The notes under the pieces: model-generated
Seen by the model: the letters and a program-made list of their open reading frames with translations, nothing else
The model's database searches: none
Told to the model about the DNA's origin: nothing
Position numbers and translations under genes: made by a program
DNA from: Botrimarina mediterranea
GTDB lineage: Bacteria > Planctomycetota > Planctomycetia > Pirellulales > Lacipirellulaceae
Reading direction: 5' to 3'
Assembly (NCBI RefSeq): GCF_007753265.1
Contig: NZ_CP036349.1
Location: forward strand, 1,335,363-1,399,362
DNA: 64,000 bases
Shown: one piece after another, positions 57,517-64,000 of the stretch
How positions within the stretch are numbered: the first letter of the stretch is position 1
Layout of the letters: each line of letters opens with the position of its first letter

Positions 57517-57864
57517 TCACCGATCGGCTTTGGTAACGTTAACTTGAAATTGCATTCCCAACGCGGACGCGTAACGGAGGAGCGTCAAGAGGGTCGGGTT
57601 CTTAACGTGGTGATTCTCTAACTTGCTGATTGCCGAACGCGTCATGCCCGTGCGCGACTCAACCTCGGCAAGGCTTAGTCCTTGTCGCTCACGCTCAGCT
57701 CGCAGCGTGTCTACGGTTGAACGCATCGCACGCAACTCTGCTAGAACCTCACGGCATTGCGCTTTGGTTTCCTCAGCAAACAGCTTCTCTTCTGCAATCG
57801 CTGCGGCGATATGAGCCTCCTGCTCGGGCGTCGGAGTTTTTCGAATGGCTACGCGCTTAGTCAT
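57517..57864 (-). CDS. XRE-family helix-turn-helix protein, probable antitoxin
   Basis: The 115-residue product has a helical N-terminal half and a C-terminal XRE-type HTH (ERQGLSLAEVESRTGMTRS, AISKLENHHVKNPTLLTL). It is encoded 18 nt downstream of a small toxin-like gene on the same strand. The order toxin then HTH antitoxin is common in HigBA-like and BrnTA-like pairs. It would bind its own promoter and neutralise the toxin; this is inference from layout. Confidence 0.85.
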   Translation of the reverse strand: MTKRVAIRKTPTPEQEAHIAAAIAEEKLFAEETKAQCREVLAELRAMRSTVDTLRAERERQGLSLAEVESRTGMTRSAISKLENHHVKNPTLLTLLRYASALGMQFQVNVTKADR

Positions 57865-57882
57865 TGGAATGCCCGATGATGG

Positions 57883-58119
57883 TTACTCTTGAACATCATA
57901 CGCAGTGATGGGAAAGACATCCTCTTTGTCTTGTTCGAACACACAGGCAAGGAACCTACCTTCAGGCGTGTATCCAAACGCAATATGTCTCCCGGTCGAT
58001 CGGCTAACGCCACGACTCTCGGGTTGCATGACGATTGCCTCAAACTCTGCTGGGCTAACGTCGTGCTCGCCAACATGCTCTATGGCTTCTGAGGTCCAGT
58101 GGAAGAAGTAATACGGCAT
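57883..58119 (-). CDS. Small toxin-like protein (BrnT-like fold, tentative)
   Basis: The 78-residue product has the pattern EFEAIVMQPES, GRHIAFGYTPEGRFLACVFE, DVFPITAYDV, which resembles BrnT/RelE-superfamily toxins (beta-rich core, a gene-end VYPVTA-like strand). BrnT normally carries conserved Lys, Glu and Arg residues; I cannot confirm an active site here. It precedes the HTH gene by 18 nt on the same strand. If it is a toxin it would be a ribonuclease; the call is tentative. Confidence 0.6.
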   Translation of the reverse strand: MPYYFFHWTSEAIEHVGEHDVSPAEFEAIVMQPESRGVSRSTGRHIAFGYTPEGRFLACVFEQDKEDVFPITAYDVQE

Positions 58120-58288
58120 GCATTGCTCTGTGCATGATCTCTTGGATTGAGTGTAGCATTATATCACAACACCGCCTTGGTAAGCTGCGCAAACCCTGCC
58201 GATTTTGCCGAAGGTGACGGCCGATCTGGTCGATACCACCTGGGAGCCGTCGGAGCGTCCGGCGGCGTCTTGTCCTGGCGTGGCGTCC

Positions 58289-58684
58289 ATGATGCGGCGA
58301 AGCGGCACAATGACCGTGGCGGCGGCGGCCCTGCTTGCGAGCGGGTGCGTGGCCCCTCCGTGCCAGCACGCTGAGCCGTCGGTGACGCGGGACGTGGTGG
58401 ACTACCTCCACCGGGAATGGCCTCTAGCAGGCCCTCCTGTGGTCCCTGCGGACGCCCAGCGTGGAGGCTGCACTTGTTGTGGCGGAGGCTCAGGCGGGGC
58501 TCCTACGGCCTGCCAGACGGGTCCTGAGTGCTGGGACGACGATTGGAACCAAGCGGGCTACCAGCCGCACGCCAGGGCGCCCCACGGCGACCTGCCGCCG
58601 GCGGTGCCGCTCGACGCGCCGCCGCCCGGTCGGTTCTTCCCGGCCCCGGTGCGGCCGGTCTTCGCCCCGCAGGGCGGCCCGTAG
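58289..58684 (+). CDS. Small lipoprotein, function unknown
   Basis: The 131-residue product has a signal sequence with lipobox (LLASGC) at residues 13-18, a Cys-rich segment (GGCTCCGGGSGG) and a Pro/Ala-rich disordered C terminus (PPPGRFFPAPVRP). I chose the ATG at 58289 because the lipobox lies at the right distance from it; the open frame extends upstream to 58205 without support. The family is not recognised. Confidence 0.65.
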   Translation: MMRRSGTMTVAAAALLASGCVAPPCQHAEPSVTRDVVDYLHREWPLAGPPVVPADAQRGGCTCCGGGSGGAPTACQTGPECWDDDWNQAGYQPHARAPHGDLPPAVPLDAPPPGRFFPAPVRPVFAPQGGP

Positions 58685-58911
58685 CTGGGGCGGCACTTAA
58701 GGGCGATTTGGGCCGAACGCAAAAGCCGCTGTCGGATGCGTGTCAATCTAGGGTGTTTGTGAGGGGGGCCGAATCTGCGGCTGGAGACGGATGTGCGGAG
58801 GGCCGATCGACGATCGTGCCGACCGTATGGATCGGCCGGTTGTAGGGGGCGCCGCGCGGCATGCGGCAGCGTACCCGGCCGCCCGCTCAGCTCCCGCCCG
58901 CCCTGCACCTT

Positions 58912-60297
58912 ATGCCCATCGTCGAGCACTTCCGTCGCCGTTTGCTGTGTAGGGCTGTCCCCCTGGCCGTCGCGACACTGCTGGCAGTTGCCCCTGCCGG
59001 CGCCGAGATTTCGCCGCTGCGGATGACGCCAATCGTCCGCGCCGTGCAAGCGGTGCGGCCGGCGGTCGTCAACATCCAGGGCCAGAAAACGGTCCCCGAC
59101 GAGAAGGGACCTGCCGGCGCGACGCGCCAGGTCAACGGCATGGGCACGGGCGTCGTCGTTGACGAGCGAGGTTACATCCTCACGAATTTCCACGTTGTGG
59201 ACGGCGTCCGCCAGATCCGCGTCACGCTCGACGACGGCACGGCCGACGTCGCCCGCGTCATCGCCCACGACAAGCGCACGGACCTGGCGGTGATCAAGGT
59301 CAACGTCGGGCGTTCACTGCCAACGATCGTCGTCGGCACGTCGATGGACCTGATGACCGGCGAGCCCGTCATCGCCGTCGGCAACGCCTATGGCTACGAG
59401 CACACGGTGACGCGGGGGATCATCTCCGCCCTGGGCCGCGACGTGCAGGTCAGCGACACGCAGGCCTACGACGATCTGATCCAGACCGACGCGAGCATCA
59501 ACCCGGGCAACTCGGGCGGCCCGCTGCTGTCGATCGAAGGCAAGATGATCGGCCTCAACGTGGCCGTCCGCGCCGGCGCCCAGGGGATCGGCTTCGCGAT
59601 CCCGGTCGATCAGGCGCTGCAAGTCGCGGCGGACTTGATGAGCGTCGAGAAGCTTGAGAATAAGTGGCACGGCATCGAGGTCGGCACGACCCGTGATGGC
59701 GCGAGCACCATCGTGCGGCGTGTTGTTCCCGGCAGCCCCGCCGCGCAGGTCGGCCTGCGTCCCGGCGACGTGATCACACGCCTCGGCGATGTTAACGTGG
59801 CTCGCGCGCTCGACGTCGAACGCGCCGTGCTCGGGCGCGGAGTGGGAGAGCGGGTGGCGATGGAAGTGCGTCGGGGCGGCCAGCCGATGAACGTGCAGCT
59901 CACCGTTGCTCGCCGCGGTTCTTCGCCGGCCCGTGACGTGGCGGCCAGCCTCGCCTCGACCACGGCGCCGGCTGCGGCGACTGCCGACCCGGCGTGGCAG
60001 GTCCTGGGCATGAAGCTCGACGTGGAACCGAAGGCGACCTTCGAGTCCCGCGGCAGTCGCTACCGCGGCGGCATGCGGGTGGTCGATGTCCGCGGTGACG
60101 GTCCCGCCGCCGCCAAGGGGATCCGTGCGGGCGACATCCTCGTCGGGATGCACAAGTGGGAGACCGCTTCGGACGAAGACATCCGCTACATCGTCAGCAA
60201 CGAAGCGCTGCCGACGCTCGGCGAGGTGAAGTTCTACATCCTCCGCGGCGAGGAGACGCTGTACGGAGCGATGAAGGTCGATGCGACGCGCCGGTAG
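58912..60297 (+). CDS. HtrA-like serine protease with PDZ domains
   Basis: The 461-residue product has a signal peptide (ending about residue 31), a trypsin-like domain with the triad H94 (TNFHVV), D124 (RTDLAVI) and S201 (GNSGGPLL), then two PDZ-like regions (VGLRPGDVITRLGD and AAKGIRAGDILVGM). This is the DegP/HtrA layout for envelope protein quality control. The start at 58912 is an ATG, with an upstream open frame that I do not need. Its stop TAG lies inside the left arm of the inverted repeat at 60294. Confidence 0.94.
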   Translation: MPIVEHFRRRLLCRAVPLAVATLLAVAPAGAEISPLRMTPIVRAVQAVRPAVVNIQGQKTVPDEKGPAGATRQVNGMGTGVVVDERGYILTNFHVVDGVRQIRVTLDDGTADVARVIAHDKRTDLAVIKVNVGRSLPTIVVGTSMDLMTGEPVIAVGNAYGYEHTVTRGIISALGRDVQVSDTQAYDDLIQTDASINPGNSGGPLLSIEGKMIGLNVAVRAGAQGIGFAIPVDQALQVAADLMSVEKLENKWHGIEVGTTRDGASTIVRRVVPGSPAAQVGLRPGDVITRLGDVNVARALDVERAVLGRGVGERVAMEVRRGGQPMNVQLTVARRGSSPARDVAASLASTTAPAAATADPAWQVLGMKLDVEPKATFESRGSRYRGGMRVVDVRGDGPAAAKGIRAGDILVGMHKWETASDEDIRYIVSNEALPTLGEVKFYILRGEETLYGAMKVDATRR

Positions 60298-60440
60298 GGT
60301 CCGCTGTGGACCGTACGTTTGATTCGGCGGCACGAACGATTTTTCGCCAAGGCGAATCGTGGTCGCGATGAGTGAACCTGGTACCGATCCCGAGATCGTG
60401 GGCTTTGTCCCCCCTCTGCGGTCCGCACAGCGGACCCTAC
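60294..60440. repeat. Inverted repeat spanning the htrA-thiL interval
   Basis: Arms GTAGGGTCCGCTGTGGACCG (60294-60313) and the near-complement CGGTCCGCACAGCGGACCC with TAC (60419-60440) flank about 105 bases. The right arm ends nine bases before the thiL start, so it could affect thiL translation or transcription. Confidence 0.75.
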
Positions 60441-60449
60441 GATTGGGGC

Positions 60450-61364
60450 ATGGAACTTGAATTCGTCCGCTGGTTGCACGAACGACTGCCCGCCCTTAGC
60501 GAGGGGCAGATCGGCGTCGGTGACGACGCGGCGGTTGTCGCTCTCGGCGGGTCGCAACTCGTGGCGACCGCCGACCTATTGATCGACGGCGTCCACTTCG
60601 ACACCTCGCAGCACGCCATCGAGCGTATCGGCCGCAAGTCGCTCGGCGTGAATCTCAGCGACTTGGCGGCGATGGCGGCGCGGCCCGTGGGTTGCCTTGT
60701 GAGTCTCGCGCTACCGCGCGGCGGGGTCGGGGGAGTAACGACGCAGCAGCTCGCCATGCGGCTCGTCGAAGGGATGGCGCCGCTCGCCAAAGAGTTCGGA
60801 TGCCCCATCATCGGCGGCGACACGAACGTGCATAGCGGCCCGCTTGTCATCAACGTGACGGCATTCGGTGAGCCAACCGAGCGCGGGGTGGTTCGGCGCG
60901 ACGGCGCGCGACCGGGCGACGTGCTGCTCGTGACCGGCGACTTGGGCGGCAGCCTGTCAGCGAAGCAGTTCGACTTCACACCCCGTGTGCACGAGGCGCT
61001 GACACTGCACGCTGCGGCGCCACTTCGCGCGCTGATGGACCTTAGCGACGGATTGTCGCTCGACCTCACAAGGCTGTGCGAGGCAAGCGGCGTGGCTGCC
61101 CTCGTCGATGCCGATGCCATTCCGATCTCGAATGCGGCGAAGATGACGGGCGAGGCGGCGCTCGATCATGCGTTGTCCGACGGTGAGGATTTTGAACTCC
61201 TTATCGCCGCCGCACCGGACGACGCCAAGCGGCTGCTCGCTGAGATGCCGGTCGCTTGCGGGCTGACCCGCATCGGTGAGACTATGGCCGGTTCCGGCGT
61301 CTCGCTTCGTTACGCCGACGGAACAGCGACGCCACTCGATGCGAAGGGCTATCAGCACCAATGA
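60450..61364 (+). CDS. thiL: Thiamine-monophosphate kinase
   Basis: The 304-residue product matches ThiL: the Asp-rich motif GVGDDAAVV near the N terminus, TADLLIDGVHFD and LGVNLSDLAAMAARP, then the conserved IIGGDTNVHSG and the MDLSDGLSLDL segment. ThiL phosphorylates thiamine monophosphate to thiamine diphosphate. I chose the ATG at 60450 because the family core begins there. It overlaps tsaE by four bases (ATGA), so the two form an operon. Confidence 0.95.
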   Translation: MELEFVRWLHERLPALSEGQIGVGDDAAVVALGGSQLVATADLLIDGVHFDTSQHAIERIGRKSLGVNLSDLAAMAARPVGCLVSLALPRGGVGGVTTQQLAMRLVEGMAPLAKEFGCPIIGGDTNVHSGPLVINVTAFGEPTERGVVRRDGARPGDVLLVTGDLGGSLSAKQFDFTPRVHEALTLHAAAPLRALMDLSDGLSLDLTRLCEASGVAALVDADAIPISNAAKMTGEAALDHALSDGEDFELLIAAAPDDAKRLLAEMPVACGLTRIGETMAGSGVSLRYADGTATPLDAKGYQHQ

Positions 61365-61804
61365 CGCAGATCATTGAAATTGCCGACGAAACCGAGATGG
61401 CGGCCCTCGGCGCCAAGCTCGCCAACACCTTGCAGCCGCCGGCGGTGATCGCCTTGATTGGGCAGCTCGGCGCCGGGAAGACGCGGCTGGTGCAGGCCGT
61501 CGCGGCGGAACTGGGCGTGCGTGAAGACGTCACGAGCCCGACGTTCGTGCTGGTCAACGAGTACCGCACGGGCCGGACGCCGATCTATCACTTCGACGCC
61601 TACCGCCTCAAAGACGAGGACGAGTTCATCGAGTTGGGCGTCGAGGAGTACTTCGCCGGACTTGGCGCCGCGGGCGCGGGACTGACGTTCGTCGAATGGG
61701 GCGACCGCTTCGCCGACTGCCTACCGCCGGGGACGGTGACGGTGCAGATCGAAGTGCTGGAGGGGACCGGGCGGCGCGTCACGATCGACGGCCTCACGAT
61801 TTAA
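61361..61804 (+). CDS. tsaE: tRNA threonylcarbamoyladenosine biosynthesis ATPase TsaE
   Basis: The 147-residue product has a Walker A (GQLGAGKT) near residues 34-41, the TSPTF motif and YHFDAYRL, FVEWGDRF that identify the TsaE/YjeE family. It supports the TsaB-TsaD complex that makes t6A at position 37 of ANN-decoding tRNAs. The start ATG overlaps the thiL stop in ATGA. A hairpin follows the stop by 15 nt. Confidence 0.95.
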   Translation: MTQIIEIADETEMAALGAKLANTLQPPAVIALIGQLGAGKTRLVQAVAAELGVREDVTSPTFVLVNEYRTGRTPIYHFDAYRLKDEDEFIELGVEEYFAGLGAAGAGLTFVEWGDRFADCLPPGTVTVQIEVLEGTGRRVTIDGLTI

Positions 61805-61819
61805 TCTACCGCGAGTCTT

Positions 61820-61846
61820 ATCCCCCTCCCTGAAAGGGAGGGGGAT
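61820..61846. terminator. Terminator-like hairpin between convergent genes
   Basis: ATCCCCCTCCCT and AGGGAGGGGGAT with a 3-nt loop, perfect 12-bp stem, between tsaE (+) and the convergent minus-strand gene. Confidence 0.65.
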
Positions 61847-61851
61847 CAGTT

Positions 61852-62577
61852 TCAGGCGTCGGCTACCGGCTCCTCCGTCGTCGCGTTCAACTCCGGCTCG
61901 GGCTTGCCGTTGACGATCTTGTCGTGGCCGGCGCCGAGTTCGATCTGACGCATGATCGCGTCGGTCGTCTTCTTGTGGTACTTGTAGTTGTCTACGACGA
62001 AGGTCTTTTGCCGGCCGCTGGGCGTCTGGTAGCGGACGCGGGCGATGCCCTTGTCACGCCACTGTTTCTTGTCGATCGCCGTCACTTGGTCGAGCGAGAA
62101 GGACTCACCCCAGCGTGTGGTGATGCCGTTCTCGTTGAGCTCGAACCAGCGGCCGGTGGTGCGGAGCACCGTTGTGAGGAACCAGACGCCGCCGGCTAAG
62201 GCGATGACCGCCATCACATACTGGCCGAGGATGTCGCCCTCGGTGCGGAGCTTCTTCGGCGGGATCTTTGGCCAACCTTCGGCGGCCACCTTCGATTCCC
62301 AAGCCTCTTTCAGCTCGGGATAGTCGGGCATCTGCTTCTTGATGAGCAGATAGGCGTCGTGCGGCCCATGCCCGGCTTGATTAATCTCTTGAATTTTTTC
62401 GCCCGGAAGCACGTCCTCGGCAATCGCCATCAAAGCGTGGCCACGCTCCATCTGCGCCGGGTAATTGATGTACCCGTCGTAAAGGCAGTAGAGCATGAAG
62501 GCGATCGCGCCGAGCCCCAGCCACTTGAAGCGGCTGTAGAACTTCGGGTTATTCTCGGCTCGGAGGGGCAGGCTCAC
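61852..62577 (-). CDS. Membrane protein of unknown function
   Basis: The 241-residue product has two membrane segments (about residues 18-36, WLGLGAIAFMLYCLYDGYI, and about 122-140, VMAVIALAGGVWFLTTVL) and a conserved-looking cytoplasmic C terminus with GITTRWGESFSLDQVTAID and VDNYKYHKKT. This suggests a PH-like or bPH domain after the second helix. Two GTG codons (62577 and 62586) are the likely starts; I used 62577. The N-terminal extension of the longer open frame is not supported. Function unknown. Confidence 0.65.
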   Translation of the reverse strand: MSLPLRAENNPKFYSRFKWLGLGAIAFMLYCLYDGYINYPAQMERGHALMAIAEDVLPGEKIQEINQAGHGPHDAYLLIKKQMPDYPELKEAWESKVAAEGWPKIPPKKLRTEGDILGQYVMAVIALAGGVWFLTTVLRTTGRWFELNENGITTRWGESFSLDQVTAIDKKQWRDKGIARVRYQTPSGRQKTFVVDNYKYHKKTTDAIMRQIELGAGHDKIVNGKPEPELNATTEEPVADA

Positions 62578-62782
62578 GGCATGCACTCGTGGGTCGCGTC
62601 GGTATTCGGATGAGTATTTTGCTCTGCGGTCCGCCCGACTCTTGTGACGGGCCGCCCGGCTATTGTGACCAAGCGAGCCGGGTTTGCTCAACGAAGTCTC
62701 GCGATTCGCCCCCTCTGGCGGTAGGCCCCGCGTCGCCAAGTCGGCGCCACCCTCATAATCAGAACTTGCAAGGAGGCTACGA

Positions 62783-64000
<1,218 letters not shown>

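Overview
The window reads as chromosomal DNA of a high-GC member of the Planctomycetota, most likely from the Pirellulales/Lacipirellulaceae side of the phylum. This assignment is an inference from gene content. The pointers are a giant protein with an N-terminal LEPR-XLL-like motif, dockerin-like EF-hand repeats of the planctomycete type, GEVEDY and SdrD-like modules, PEP-CTERM tails, an MfnB-type enzyme, tandem clpP genes behind the trigger factor, and a very large Ser/Thr kinase with a beta-propeller region. No rRNA, CRISPR array, IS element, phage or integrase was found.

Layout. 1-6.5 kb: the end of a large secreted modular protein, a small membrane protein, a STAS protein with an RsbW-like ATPase, a rhodanese and an exported protein. 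7-12 kb: a hybrid histidine kinase overlapping a double KaiC-like ATPase, then a secreted propeller protein. 12.3-17.4 kb: GAPDH, an ECF sigma/anti-sigma pair, a spondin-like PEP-CTERM protein and a coiled-coil lipoprotein. 17.6-21.1 kb: two clpP genes and tig. 21.5-30.9 kb: tRNA-Gly, a sugar-nucleotide dehydratase, RNase D, an antiporter, MfnB, a PHA-system protein, a CheY-like regulator, an STN-like protein, a HEAT/TPR protein and a thioredoxin/YHS-like protein. 30.9-32.2 kb holds no convincing gene but has a good promoter. It is followed by rho and tRNA-Ser.

34-56 kb is the most unusual part: a lower-GC autotransporter-like repeat protein with dockerin and PEP-CTERM signals, a 2,195-residue LEPR-XLL-like repeat protein, three overlapping or closely spaced genes (GAF-like/HlyD, HlyD, and PqqD-like/M50 peptidase/HlyD), and a 1,913-residue zinc-ribbon kinase with a propeller domain. 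I read the middle four genes as a candidate export and processing system for the giant protein, with the kinase as a possible regulator. That functional link rests on adjacency and domain content only. 56-64 kb: tRNA-Lys, a PQQ-like propeller protein, a small toxin-antitoxin-like pair, a lipoprotein, an HtrA-like protease, thiL-tsaE, a membrane protein and hslU running off the end.

Gene ends are rich in inverted repeats. One dispersed palindromic family (core GGCGCTAGCCGCGGGT) sits at five gene 3' ends, and other intergenic inverted repeats each have private arm sequences.
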